This document shows positions 24,393 to 33,089 of a stretch of DNA of 64,000 nt, piece after piece. How positions within the stretch are numbered: the first letter of the stretch is position 1; the number at the start of each line of letters is the position of its first letter. The notes below the pieces were generated by a model that saw only the letters and a list, made by a program, of their open reading frames with translations, searched no databases and was not told the DNA's origin. This stretch comes from Clostridia bacterium (lineage in GTDB: Bacteria > Bacillota > Clostridia > Oscillospirales > Acutalibacteraceae): assembly GCA_017468425.1 (NCBI GenBank), contig JAFUIO010000013.1, forward strand, positions 26,618-90,617, read 5' to 3'. Position numbers and translations under genes: made by a program.

Positions 24393-27300
24393 ATGATATA
24401 CTCAATGAACAAAAAGAATTACAAAGATTTTTCAGTTGTTGAACTGGGAAAGCTTCCTGCAAGAGCATATTTTATCCCCTTTAAAACAAAGGATAAACTT
24501 CTTTCAACTGATTTCATCACTGAAAGATATTCAAGCGATGCAGTTACTGTTTTAAGCGGTGAATGGGATTTCAGATACTATGCCGACTGTGCAACTCTTG
24601 AAGAAACTTTTGACACAGACAAAGCAGAGTTTGATAAAGTCACAGTTCCCTCAACATGGCAGAGAACAGGCTATGAACCGCCTTGTTATCTTAACACGCG
24701 TTTCCCCTTCAACAATGTTGATAATTCAGTTTATCCCTCTGTTCCTGATTCATCATGCGGTGTTTATCGCAAGAAATTCTGCATTGAGAATGCAGACAAA
24801 AAATATATTTTAACATTCCTCGGTGTTATTTCAAGCCTTGATTTATACATTAACGGTAAATTCGTAGGCTACAGCGAAGGTGCACACAACTCAGCTGAAT
24901 TTGATATTACTCCTTACATTGAAAAAGGAGAAAACGAACTCGTTGCAGTAGTTTACAAATGGTCAAACGCTACATATGTGGAATGCCAGGATATGTTCCG
25001 CGAAAACGGTATTTTCAGAGATGTTCTTCTTACAGAAAATGAAGAGAATTATATCTTTGACATCTGCTATACTCCGAAAAAAATCGGCAAAAACGAGTAT
25101 TCACTTACTGTTATGACACAGATTGAAAACGCTGATGACAACGACCTTAAGCTTGAAATTTTTGATGGCGATGAATTAAAAGCAACCGCTTCACTTAAAA
25201 CAAGCGACAAAGACATTATCGGTGAGAACAGAAACACATATTATGCATTCTTCCCCTCACTTGACGTAACAGAATGGAATGCTGAAAAGCCGAAGCTTTA
25301 CACTGCAATTGCAACGCTTTCAAAAAATGGCAAAGACTTGCAGTGTATAAGAACACTTATCGGCTTCAGAACAATCGAAATCGAAAAAGATATTTATAAA
25401 TTCAATTCACAGCCCATCAAGATGAAAGGTGTTAACCACCACGATTCAACTCCTGATAAAGGCTACGCAATGAACTATGACGATATCATCAAAGATATCA
25501 GACTTATGAAGAGCCTTAATGTAAACACTGTGAGAACATCTCACTATCCCCCTGACCCCTTCTTCATAATTGCTTGTTCAGTTTACGGTCTTTATGTATG
25601 CGACGAGGCTGACATCGAGGCTCACGGCTCACACGATTTTCTCGGTAATATAAACTATATTGCTGACGACCCTCAGTGGCTTCCAAGATTCTGCGACAGA
25701 GTCAAGAGATTAGTAATGCGTGACAGAAACAACCCCTGTATCGCAATGTGGTCTTTGGGTAACGAAGCAGGTAACGGTATCTGCCACGACGCGGCTTACG
25801 GTGTTGCAAAGGCTATAAGCCCCGAAATCCCAGTTCATTATGAAAGTTGTAACACAACTGACAGAAAAGCATACGATATTGCTTCAAATATGTACGAAGG
25901 TATTCAGTCTTTCTACGGTGAAGACCTTACTTCCAAATATGTAAAGAAACATATTATCAACGAAGACAAACCTTATTTCCTTTGCGAATATGCTCACGCA
26001 ATGGGTGTTGGCCCCGGCTCACTTGAAGAATATTGGGATGCATTCTATTCAAACGACAGATATATGGGCGGTTGTATCTGGGAATGGTGCGACCACGCAG
26101 CATCAACATACAACAAAAACCTTAAATACACTTACGGCGGCGACCACGGTGAAAGAATCCACGATTCAAACTTCTGTGTTGACGGACTTATTTATCCCGA
26201 CAGAACACCTCACACAGGCGCTTGGGAAATGAAAGAAGCATACAGACCTATCCGCGTACGCCACTACGAAGCAAACGAATTCTTCTTTAAAAATACAAAC
26301 TACTTCACAAACGCAAATGAATATACTTTCAAATGGGAAATTCTTGAAAACGGTAAAGTTGTTGAAAGCGAAGATTTAATTGTTGATATTGCTCCCAACG
26401 CTGAAAAGAGAGTTATTCTTCCTATTAAAACAAAATTCATTAAAACTGAAGAATACCACATCAACTTTATCTGCACTAAAGACGGCGAACAGATTTCAAA
26501 ACAGCAGTGTGCTCTTTACGAAACATATAAAGAAATAAAACTTGTTCCCTGCTCAAAGAAAGAAATTGAAATTGCGGATAACGGCAATACTGTTGAAATT
26601 TCAACTGAAAACAGCAAAGTTGTTTTTGATAAATCAAACGGCGAAATGACAAATCTTATTGCAAACGGTAAGGAATTTATCAACCAGTCACCTGCACGCG
26701 GTGTAAAAGGCTTCCTTCCCAACGTAAAACGTGCATACCACGATAACGAAAAATGGAGAAAAGAAGATTACTGGACAAAAGGTGAACTTTCAAAATCTGA
26801 TGCAAAATTTGTTTCATTTGATATTGCAAATAAAGGCAACAAAGCAGTTGTTGCAGTCAACTACGAAATTTCAAGTGAAGAAACAAAACTCTTTACTTCA
26901 ACACTCGTTTACACAGTATTCTCATCAGGTAAAATCAATGTTTCTGCAACACTTAATAAAGTCAATGCAGAAATCGACCCTGAACTCCCCCGTTTCGGCT
27001 TAAGCTTTGAAATGCCCAAAGCTATGGAAAATATCAGATACTTCGGTCTCGGTGAAAAAGAAAACCTTGCTGACTTCAAAGCACAGGCAACTCTCGGGAT
27101 TTACGAAGCAAAGGTCGAAGATACTCACGAGCCTTATATCTTCCCGCAGGAAAACGGTTGTCACACTGAAGTAAGATTCCTTGAAGTTAAGGATAACGAC
27201 AATGCAGGTCTTATTTTTGCAAACTGCCAGGGCAATTTCAGCTTCAATATCCACGACTACACTGTTCAGGCTCTTGAAGATGCAACTCATCAGGAAGAAA

Positions 27301-27449
27301 TTGTAAGAAGCGAAACTGCTCACCTTAACCTTGACGGATTCCTTTCAGGCACAGGTTCAGGCTCCTGCGGACCTTACACTCTCCCCAAATACCGCGTTGT
27401 ATGCGATGATGAACTTTCATTCAGTTTTGATATTGCACCCAAAATGTAA
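24393..27449 (+). CDS. lacZ: GH2 beta-galactosidase (LacZ type)
   Basis: A 1018-residue GH2 enzyme with the full LacZ layout: N-terminal jelly-roll sugar-binding domain (~25-215, with GEWDFRYY and STWQRTGYEPPCY), immunoglobulin-like domain, TIM barrel with MKGVNHHDSTP, acid/base Glu in WSLGNEAGNG, nucleophile Glu in FLCEYAHAMG and CIWEWCDHA, then the C-terminal beta-sandwich (Bgal small chain). It is cytoplasmic, so it cleaves imported lactose or beta-galactosides. The ATG at 24393 was chosen because GGAGG lies 7 nt before it; an ATG at 24375 has no site. It is the last gene of the murC unit, closed by a terminator. Confidence 0.95.
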   Translation: MIYSMNKKNYKDFSVVELGKLPARAYFIPFKTKDKLLSTDFITERYSSDAVTVLSGEWDFRYYADCATLEETFDTDKAEFDKVTVPSTWQRTGYEPPCYLNTRFPFNNVDNSVYPSVPDSSCGVYRKKFCIENADKKYILTFLGVISSLDLYINGKFVGYSEGAHNSAEFDITPYIEKGENELVAVVYKWSNATYVECQDMFRENGIFRDVLLTENEENYIFDICYTPKKIGKNEYSLTVMTQIENADDNDLKLEIFDGDELKATASLKTSDKDIIGENRNTYYAFFPSLDVTEWNAEKPKLYTAIATLSKNGKDLQCIRTLIGFRTIEIEKDIYKFNSQPIKMKGVNHHDSTPDKGYAMNYDDIIKDIRLMKSLNVNTVRTSHYPPDPFFIIACSVYGLYVCDEADIEAHGSHDFLGNINYIADDPQWLPRFCDRVKRLVMRDRNNPCIAMWSLGNEAGNGICHDAAYGVAKAISPEIPVHYESCNTTDRKAYDIASNMYEGIQSFYGEDLTSKYVKKHIINEDKPYFLCEYAHAMGVGPGSLEEYWDAFYSNDRYMGGCIWEWCDHAASTYNKNLKYTYGGDHGERIHDSNFCVDGLIYPDRTPHTGAWEMKEAYRPIRVRHYEANEFFFKNTNYFTNANEYTFKWEILENGKVVESEDLIVDIAPNAEKRVILPIKTKFIKTEEYHINFICTKDGEQISKQQCALYETYKEIKLVPCSKKEIEIADNGNTVEISTENSKVVFDKSNGEMTNLIANGKEFINQSPARGVKGFLPNVKRAYHDNEKWRKEDYWTKGELSKSDAKFVSFDIANKGNKAVVAVNYEISSEETKLFTSTLVYTVFSSGKINVSATLNKVNAEIDPELPRFGLSFEMPKAMENIRYFGLGEKENLADFKAQATLGIYEAKVEDTHEPYIFPQENGCHTEVRFLEVKDNDNAGLIFANCQGNFSFNIHDYTVQALEDATHQEEIVRSETAHLNLDGFLSGTGSGSCGPYTLPKYRVVCDDELSFSFDIAPKM

Positions 27450-27460
27450 AATTTAACCTT

Positions 27461-27497
27461 TCAGACCCTCGTAGTTTTACGGGGGTCTGATTTTTTT
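27461..27497 (+). terminator. rho-independent terminator after the murC-GH2 unit
   Basis: TCAGACCC (27461-27468) pairs with GGGTCTGA (27483-27490), extended by inner C-G pairs, and is followed by seven T residues. It lies 12 nt after the GH2 stop. Confidence 0.92.
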
Positions 27498-27601
27498 CAG
27501 TTTATAACACTGCCTAAATTTATATGTGTCATTTCCTGCAAAACCACCATTACAGTAAATTCGAGCATTATACAAACAACTATTCTGATTAACTTCTTCA
27601 A
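27497..27601 (-). CDS. candidate small hydrophobic peptide, 34 aa, TTG start
   Basis: An open frame on the minus strand in the otherwise empty gap between GH2 and the GntR regulator (27450-27727). It begins with TTG at 27601, five nucleotides after a GAGGTGA site (27607-27613), and encodes 34 residues with a basic start (MKKLIRI) and one hydrophobic helix (IVVCIMLEFTVMVVL), ending NLGSVIN. The ribosome site and single-pass design resemble real small membrane peptides. It overlaps the T run of the opposite-strand terminator by one base, and no convincing promoter was placed. Chance cannot be excluded for so short a frame. Confidence 0.3.
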   Translation of the reverse strand: MKKLIRIVVCIMLEFTVMVVLQEMTHINLGSVIN

Positions 27602-27643
27602 AAAAATCACCTCAGAATATATATATTATTTTCTGAAAAAGTA

Positions 27644-27671
27644 TTGACAAAATATTCAGGTGATGTATAAT
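27644..27671 (+). promoter_or_regulatory. strong sigma-A promoter of the GntR-ABC unit
   Basis: Perfect TTGACA (27644-27649), 16-nt spacer and perfect TATAAT (27666-27671). The operator palindrome begins 3 nt after the -10 box. Confidence 0.92.
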
Positions 27672-27673
27672 GT

Positions 27674-27708
27674 AACTGTGATAGCAATACTATCACAGTT
27701 ATCACAGT
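27674..27708 (+). promoter_or_regulatory. operator: perfect 11-bp inverted repeat, GntR/YtrA type
   Basis: AACTGTGATAG (27674-27684) and CTATCACAGTT (27690-27700) are exact reverse complements around a 5-nt centre. A third half-site, ATCACAGT, follows directly at 27701-27708. The palindrome covers the expected transcription start and lies just before the regulator's own gene, so autorepression is likely. Confidence 0.85.
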
Positions 27709-27727
27709 AAAGATTGGAGGGAGAAAA

Positions 27728-28102
27728 TTGATAAGTATCGATTACAAAAGCCGTTTACCTGTTTATGAGCAGATTAAAAACCAGATAATGACACTAATTC
27801 AGCTTGGCATACTTAAAACAGACGATCAGTTGCCGTCAATACGTGCACTTTCTTCTGAAACAAAAGTTAATGTTAACACTGTAAAACGCGCGATACAGGA
27901 GTTAGAAGAGATGGGTGTTATATATTCTGTGCCGGGAAAAGGCAGTTTTGTAAGTGAAAATGCTTTCAGTAACGCCCGAATCAAAGAAAAAGCACTTGAA
28001 GAAATAAAACACGCTATTATTTCTGCTATTCCGAAAGGAATAACAAAAGAAGATGTGCTTGAAATGACAGATAAAATTTTCAAGGAGGAACAAAACGTAT
28101 GA
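27728..28102 (+). CDS. GntR-family repressor, YtrA subfamily
   Basis: A 124-residue regulator. The winged helix occupies ~10-75 with the GntR signature (LPSIRALSSETKVNVNTVKRA) and a short C-terminal helical dimer region without a ligand domain, which is the mark of the YtrA subfamily. It starts with TTG, seven nucleotides after GGAGGG, and its stop overlaps the ATPase start (ATGA). YtrA-type proteins repress their own ABC transporter operons and are relieved by cell-envelope stress or antibiotics. The palindrome over its promoter is the expected binding site. Confidence 0.92.
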   Translation: MISIDYKSRLPVYEQIKNQIMTLIQLGILKTDDQLPSIRALSSETKVNVNTVKRAIQELEEMGVIYSVPGKGSFVSENAFSNARIKEKALEEIKHAIISAIPKGITKEDVLEMTDKIFKEEQNV

Positions 28103-28995
28103 TTGAAATAAATAACGTTACCAAAAAGTTTGATGACTTTACAGCACTGGAAAATATGTCTTTCAGAGTTGAAAACGGCTCAATATACGGCCTTGTGGGA
28201 TATAACGGTGCAGGTAAAACCACTTTACTTAAAACTATTGCCGACGTATACAGAGCAACTGCAGGTACAATTACCCTTGACGGAAAGGTTATTGCGGATA
28301 ATGCAGAAATTAAAGAAAAAATCTTCTATGTACCTGATGACATATATTTTGTTGCAAACTCAACAATGGATAAAATGGCAAAATTCTATGCAGGCTTTTA
28401 TCCGAAATTCAACTTTGAAACATACGATAAGCTTGTAAAGCTTTTCGGTCTTGACCCGCATAAAAGACTTAACGGTTTTTCAAAGGGTATGCAGAGACAG
28501 GCAGAAATGGTACTTGCAATGTCCACAAGACCTGAAGTGCTTCTGCTTGACGAATCTTTTGACGGACTTGACCCTGCCAAAAGAGCTCTGACACGTGAGC
28601 TTATTATTGAATATGCAAACGAAACGGGAGCTTGTGTTATCATTTCATCCCACAATCTCCACGAGCTTGAAAATATGTGCGACCACGTGGGACTAATTAA
28701 CGGCAAAAAGCTTGTAATCAACACATCTGTTGACGATATGAGTGCAAGCGTATGCAAATTCAGAGTTATCTTCAACGACAAGCGTGATAAAGAAGATTTC
28801 CCGAACTTTGATATAAAAGATTTCAGCCGTGACGGTAAAATCATCACAATGGTTATTGCAGGAGATTACGAAGAAGTTGAACAGAAGCTGGCAGATATGG
28901 CTCCCCTGCTTCTCGAAAAATATCCTCTTACTCTTGAGGAAATATTCTTAAATGAAATGGAGGACAAGAACTATGACATTACAAAAATTTTCTGA
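28099..28995 (+). CDS. ABC transporter ATP-binding protein (YtrB/BcrA-like)
   Basis: A 298-residue ATPase. Walker A GYNGAGKTT (~34-42), a Q-loop region, a non-canonical signature FSKGMQRQAEM in place of LSGGQ, Walker B VLLLDESFDGLDP and the switch His in ISSHNLHELE. The FSKGM-type signature is normal for the YtrB/antibiotic-export group. About 80 C-terminal residues follow the nucleotide domain. It is coupled to the GntR gene by an ATGA overlap with AAGGAGG inside that gene, and its last 23 nt overlap the permease gene. It probably energises the permease next door to remove or move an envelope-active compound. Confidence 0.93.
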   Translation: MIEINNVTKKFDDFTALENMSFRVENGSIYGLVGYNGAGKTTLLKTIADVYRATAGTITLDGKVIADNAEIKEKIFYVPDDIYFVANSTMDKMAKFYAGFYPKFNFETYDKLVKLFGLDPHKRLNGFSKGMQRQAEMVLAMSTRPEVLLLDESFDGLDPAKRALTRELIIEYANETGACVIISSHNLHELENMCDHVGLINGKKLVINTSVDDMSASVCKFRVIFNDKRDKEDFPNFDIKDFSRDGKIITMVIAGDYEEVEQKLADMAPLLLEKYPLTLEEIFLNEMEDKNYDITKIF

Positions 28996-31492
28996 TAAGA
29001 ATTTTATTTCAATGTTCAAAAATAAGTTAAAGTCAGCCGTACCTTTCCCTGTAATAGGGCTTGCATTAATGATATTGTTTGTAGTATTGATACCTTTCTG
29101 GGAAATAATTGAAATTAACCGCGGCTACGGTAATTTTGACCTGATTCAGCTTGAAAACATAAAATATATTTTATTCGGCGAAATAACATCTATAGATTAC
29201 GTTTTTTCTGACACAGCCGTATTTATGTATTTCACTTTAGTTATTGCATCAATACTCTGTGCAATAATGGTATTCCGGGATTTATCAAATAAAAAGACTG
29301 CAAACGTGTATTACTCACTTGGTTTTTCGAGAAATAAACTTTTTGCATCAACTTATCTTTCAGGTGCAGTCTGTGTTCTTTCAATGACAATTATCCCATT
29401 TGTTCTTAACTTTATAATCAATGCCTTTGTTTTCGGCATTTCAAAAGAACTGTTTACAGCAATAATTTTCAGCGTTTCGGCGCTCTGCAATGTATCTTTA
29501 CTTGCTTATACTGTTGCTGCAATCGCAATGATACTGTCAGGTATGCTCGTTGAAGGAATTTTCTTCTCTTTCTTACTCAATTCAGTTTCAGCAGTATTTG
29601 CCTGTGCTACAAGTATGTTCAGCGACGGGTTGCTTGTTGGCGGCGGATTTATTGACGCAGATTACTACTATTACTCCACTTTCGGTGAGAGCTTTACATC
29701 AGCGTTTCTCGGCCAGACTTCTTTCCTTAATTCACTTGCACACAGTGCCGTTGAAATGGGCAAATACGCATCCTGCCTTTACACATCATTCGGCGGTTTA
29801 GGCGGAGAATATCTCACTCTTGACAACTGGACAACACCTAATTTCATTCCCATTCTTGTATGGACAGTTATTCTTGCAGGTCTTGTTTTCCTTGCAGTTT
29901 ATGCATTCAACAGGAAAAAGCCCGAAAATATCGGCTTCTTCGCATCAAACAAAAATCTTTACCGTATTTTCTTCGGCACATTGGTTGTGGTTATATCTGC
30001 TATCGGTTGCGAAGGAGGCAGAAGCAACAACAAAGGTCTTGTATGGCTCTTCATCCTTATCGGTCTTGCAGTAGCAATTATTATTGTTACAATCCTTGCA
30101 TTGATTTTCTCAAAATTATCAAGAATGAAATTCAGGCAGGAATTTAAAATGTGCGGTGTTTATTCATTGGTTGTTATTGCTTTTGCACTTGTTTTCTCAT
30201 CAGGCTTCTTCGGATATGTAAACAGAATTCCCGAAGTCAATGAAGTCAAAAGCGTTTCAATCACTCAGTTTACCGATGATTTCTCTGATTCAATGGAATT
30301 ATATATAGAAGACGGCAACTACGATTACACTAAACCCATTACAATGGGCCATTTCTGTGGTGAAGGAAATTATCGTTTCTTTGAAAAATCTGAAATTGCT
30401 GAAATACAATCGCTTCACAAAGACCTTATCAAGGCTGACTCTGCAAAAATTTCACCTGACTATAAAAACACAAAAGTCGGCTCAACAATGATAATCAAAT
30501 ATGAACTTGCAAACGGTAAAACTCTTTCAAGGCATTACCGCAGAATCACTCCGCAGATTATTGAAAAATATATCAGCTGCAAAGGTATCAGCCACGAAAT
30601 CAAAACCGGTATGATTAATAGCTTTGCTGATGCGGTGGCTTCCGCAACGGCAAATATAACAAACCCTGATAACATTACAGGAAACTACAAATTCACAACT
30701 GTTTTCTCACGTGACCTTACAAGAGCAACAAATGTTGATTTAACAAGTGTACAACTCAATTCTCTCCTCGAAGCATACGAAAAAGATATCCTGAAACTTC
30801 CGATGAGAAAAATCCTTATGCCTACATCAGAATGTCTTGGAGTTATTGCAATAAGAGATGATTATAACGTTGTAGACGGTTACGATGACGTAACAGAAAC
30901 TGAAATTATCAAAGGTGTTGCATCAGAGCTTGAATATTCAAGCTTGTATAAAAATATTAACGGCGAATGTGATTATATTACAATCACAGAAGATATGGTA
31001 AACTGCGTTAAATGGGCAAAGAAAGCAGATGTTTATAAATACTTTGCAATAGACCACAAGGTAGGAATCACAACTGTTGATGTTGCTTACAACAATTCAT
31101 CGCTTATTAAAGTAAGCATCGCTTCTGAATCCAGTCCCAATCTTGTGTTCTCCGCAGATTCCTACAGAATCGGTGATTCTTATGAATATAACCCTTATGG
31201 TGATGTCGTTAATTCTTCCTCTGTTCCTCTTGCAGCATCTCACGTTGCAGGAAATCTCACAGCAGAAGAAATCCGTTATATCAGAGAACATTCTTATGCC
31301 GAATATCTTACAACACAAACAGGCTATTTCATCGAAATCACAACAGATGAAGAAAAGCCCCTTAATGCAACTCTGTTTATCCCCGAAAGCAAACTCACAC
31401 CTGAACTGAAAGTTAAATTTTCATTAGCTGAAGAAATTAACGCAGACAAAAATATTCAGGAACATACAACATATATGGATGTTGCAGAATAA
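28973..31492 (+). CDS. large ABC transporter permease, six-helix halves with external insert
   Basis: An 839-residue polytopic membrane protein. A first helix near ~22-45 (VIGLALMILFVVLIPFW) and five more by ~310 form an ABC-2-type permease half. After a long external region with aromatic motifs (DADYYYYSTFG, LDNWTTPNF) come helices near ~345, ~385 and ~415, and then ~420 residues of soluble extracytoplasmic sequence without further helices. The ATG behind GGAGG inside the ATPase gene was taken as the start. Size and layout suggest a transporter with a big external domain, as in bacitracin/lantibiotic-type exporters, but the external part was not recognised as a known domain. Confidence 0.75.
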   Translation: MTLQKFSDKNFISMFKNKLKSAVPFPVIGLALMILFVVLIPFWEIIEINRGYGNFDLIQLENIKYILFGEITSIDYVFSDTAVFMYFTLVIASILCAIMVFRDLSNKKTANVYYSLGFSRNKLFASTYLSGAVCVLSMTIIPFVLNFIINAFVFGISKELFTAIIFSVSALCNVSLLAYTVAAIAMILSGMLVEGIFFSFLLNSVSAVFACATSMFSDGLLVGGGFIDADYYYYSTFGESFTSAFLGQTSFLNSLAHSAVEMGKYASCLYTSFGGLGGEYLTLDNWTTPNFIPILVWTVILAGLVFLAVYAFNRKKPENIGFFASNKNLYRIFFGTLVVVISAIGCEGGRSNNKGLVWLFILIGLAVAIIIVTILALIFSKLSRMKFRQEFKMCGVYSLVVIAFALVFSSGFFGYVNRIPEVNEVKSVSITQFTDDFSDSMELYIEDGNYDYTKPITMGHFCGEGNYRFFEKSEIAEIQSLHKDLIKADSAKISPDYKNTKVGSTMIIKYELANGKTLSRHYRRITPQIIEKYISCKGISHEIKTGMINSFADAVASATANITNPDNITGNYKFTTVFSRDLTRATNVDLTSVQLNSLLEAYEKDILKLPMRKILMPTSECLGVIAIRDDYNVVDGYDDVTETEIIKGVASELEYSSLYKNINGECDYITITEDMVNCVKWAKKADVYKYFAIDHKVGITTVDVAYNNSSLIKVSIASESSPNLVFSADSYRIGDSYEYNPYGDVVNSSSVPLAASHVAGNLTAEEIRYIREHSYAEYLTTQTGYFIEITTDEEKPLNATLFIPESKLTPELKVKFSLAEEINADKNIQEHTTYMDVAE

Positions 31493-31500
31493 AAACTCTT

Positions 31501-31533
31501 TCCCCGATAGCAAAACCTGCTGTCGGGGAATTT
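31501..31533 (+). terminator. terminator after the GntR-ABC unit
   Basis: TCCCCGATAGC (31501-31511) pairs with GCTGTCGGGGA (31519-31529; one G-U pair), followed by ATTTT. Confidence 0.85.
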
Positions 31534-31560
31534 TAATAAACACAAAATTCCTTAACTACA

Positions 31561-31589
31561 TTGCATTTATCAGATAATTGTGTTACAAT
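31561..31589 (+). promoter_or_regulatory. sigma-A promoter of mscL
   Basis: TTGCAT (31561-31566), 17-nt spacer, TACAAT (31584-31589), 30 nt before the start codon. Confidence 0.75.
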
Positions 31590-31619
31590 TATAAAAAATT
31601 TGTAAAAGGATGGTAGAAA

Positions 31620-32105
31620 ATGAAAAATTTCTTCAAAGATTTCAAAGAGTTCATCACTAAAGGTAATATCATTGATATGGCAGTCGGCGTTGTAATCGGC
31701 GGTGCTTTCGGCAAAATCGTTACAGGTCTTGTTGAAAACATCATCAACCCCGTTATTGCAAAGCTTACAGGCGCAATCAATATGAACGAAATGATGACAG
31801 AAATTCAGCCCGCTACTGAAACAACAGAAGCTATCAACATTATGTGGGGCACATGGCTTCAGACAATCATTGATTTCCTCATCGTTGCTTTCTGCGTATT
31901 TGTTGTTCTCCGCGTTATTATGAAAGTTAAGAACAAGCTCGACGCTGCTAAAATTGCAGAAGAAGAAAAGAAAGCTGCTGAAGAAAAAGCAAAAGAAGAA
32001 GCTGAACTTGAAGCTATCAAAGCTCGTCAGACACAGCTTGAAGAAAGCACACTCAATCAGGAAAAGCTTCTTGCTGACATCAAAGATATTCTCAGCAAAA
32101 AATAA
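31620..32105 (+). CDS. mscL: large-conductance mechanosensitive channel, long C-terminal helix
   Basis: A 161-residue MscL. The N-terminal amphipathic helix (FFKDFKEFITKGNIIDMAVG) leads into TM1 with the gating GVVIGGAFGKIV, a short periplasmic-type loop with the expected length, and TM2 (WGTWLQTIIDFLIVAFCVFVVLR). Known MscL proteins end soon after with an LL-x-EIRDLL bundle; here that end is LLADIKDILSKK but it is preceded by ~45 residues of Glu/Lys/Ala-rich helix (EEEKKAAEEKAKEEAELEAI) that should extend the cytoplasmic pentameric coiled coil. The channel releases osmolytes on hypo-osmotic shock. The next gene starts 9 nt later, so the two may be cotranscribed. Confidence 0.95.
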   Translation: MKNFFKDFKEFITKGNIIDMAVGVVIGGAFGKIVTGLVENIINPVIAKLTGAINMNEMMTEIQPATETTEAINIMWGTWLQTIIDFLIVAFCVFVVLRVIMKVKNKLDAAKIAEEEKKAAEEKAKEEAELEAIKARQTQLEESTLNQEKLLADIKDILSKK

Positions 32106-32114
32106 TTTAAGGTT

Positions 32115-33083
32115 ATGTTAAGCAGAATTTTATCTTTTTTCTTTATGCTTACTCTGCACATAACTTCATATTTCGGTTTACCGTTTGACAGTTATGAACA
32201 GAAGAAGCTTTTCAATGATGCTGATTTCATAAACGGATTTACCGTTATGTCACAGCAAACAGAAAACGGTGCAGGTGTGCCTTCAGGTGATTTTACTTAT
32301 AACGAAAGCGAAGCAACTCCTGCGTGGATGATTGCACAATGGAACAGCGGAAACTGCCTTTGGGAGAACAGAATTGACAGTGATAAATACACTATCACCG
32401 ATGGTCTTACCAAAACTGTTACATACAACCCTGAAGACAAATCTGTTTCAATGCGTCTTAATGCAAGCAATGTATATAACGGTGAATCCGCAACATATGA
32501 AAACTGGCCTCACCTGCTTCTTGAACAATCACCTATCTGCGATTATCAGTTATTGAGCGATGAGGATAAAGCTTTTTATAACTGCTCTGCAGACAGAATT
32601 GTATTGAACCTTGATATAAGACTTAAGGATTTTGTTGACACAACAAATAAAGAAGGCGTGAATGCAACGCAGTTTCTTGCTTACTTTTATCTTAAAGGAA
32701 CCGAAAGTCACGATTTCATCTGGTTTGGTGTAAATCTTTTTGACGACAGAGGACCTGCAGACACAACGTGGGCGCTTGACAAAGGCAGCGGTCAGATGAT
32801 TTATTGCCTTTCATCAAAAGACACTTACGGCTCTGACAGAAAGTCGCTTTTCAGAAACGGAAAGCCTTATGTTTCAGATGAATGGACTCATGTAGAGGTT
32901 GACCTTACTCCTCACATCGAAAAAGCAATGAAAGCAGCAAATAAATCTGACACTTTTTCAAGAGAAGTAAAAAAAGAAGATTTCTATATCGGCGGCACAA
33001 ACATCGGTTTTGAAATTCACGGAAATTACGATTGTACTGTGGATATTAAAAACTTCAACCTGACATCATATAATAAGAAATAA
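32115..33083 (+). CDS. exported protein of unknown function, beta-rich
   Basis: A 322-residue protein with an N-terminal hydrophobic signal (~2-24, RILSFFFMLTLHITSYFGLPF). The mature part is rich in aromatic and acidic residues and short strands, including an SVSMRLNASNVYNGESATYENWPH region, DFIWFGVNLFDDRG and, near the end, NIGFEIHGNYDCTVDIKNFNL. These read like a jelly-roll/concanavalin-type sandwich, such as a carbohydrate-binding or glycan-acting fold, but no catalytic motif was identified. The start has only a weak AAGG site, and translation may depend on the mscL stop 9 nt upstream. It is closed by a strong terminator. Confidence 0.5.
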   Translation: MLSRILSFFFMLTLHITSYFGLPFDSYEQKKLFNDADFINGFTVMSQQTENGAGVPSGDFTYNESEATPAWMIAQWNSGNCLWENRIDSDKYTITDGLTKTVTYNPEDKSVSMRLNASNVYNGESATYENWPHLLLEQSPICDYQLLSDEDKAFYNCSADRIVLNLDIRLKDFVDTTNKEGVNATQFLAYFYLKGTESHDFIWFGVNLFDDRGPADTTWALDKGSGQMIYCLSSKDTYGSDRKSLFRNGKPYVSDEWTHVEVDLTPHIEKAMKAANKSDTFSREVKKEDFYIGGTNIGFEIHGNYDCTVDIKNFNLTSYNKK

Positions 33084-33089
33084 AGTTAA

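Noticed and set aside
28398..28847. 149-residue minus-strand frame opposite the ABC ATPase
   Set aside because: Antisense of a protein with intact Walker A, signature and Walker B motifs; low-complexity Ser/Leu composition.
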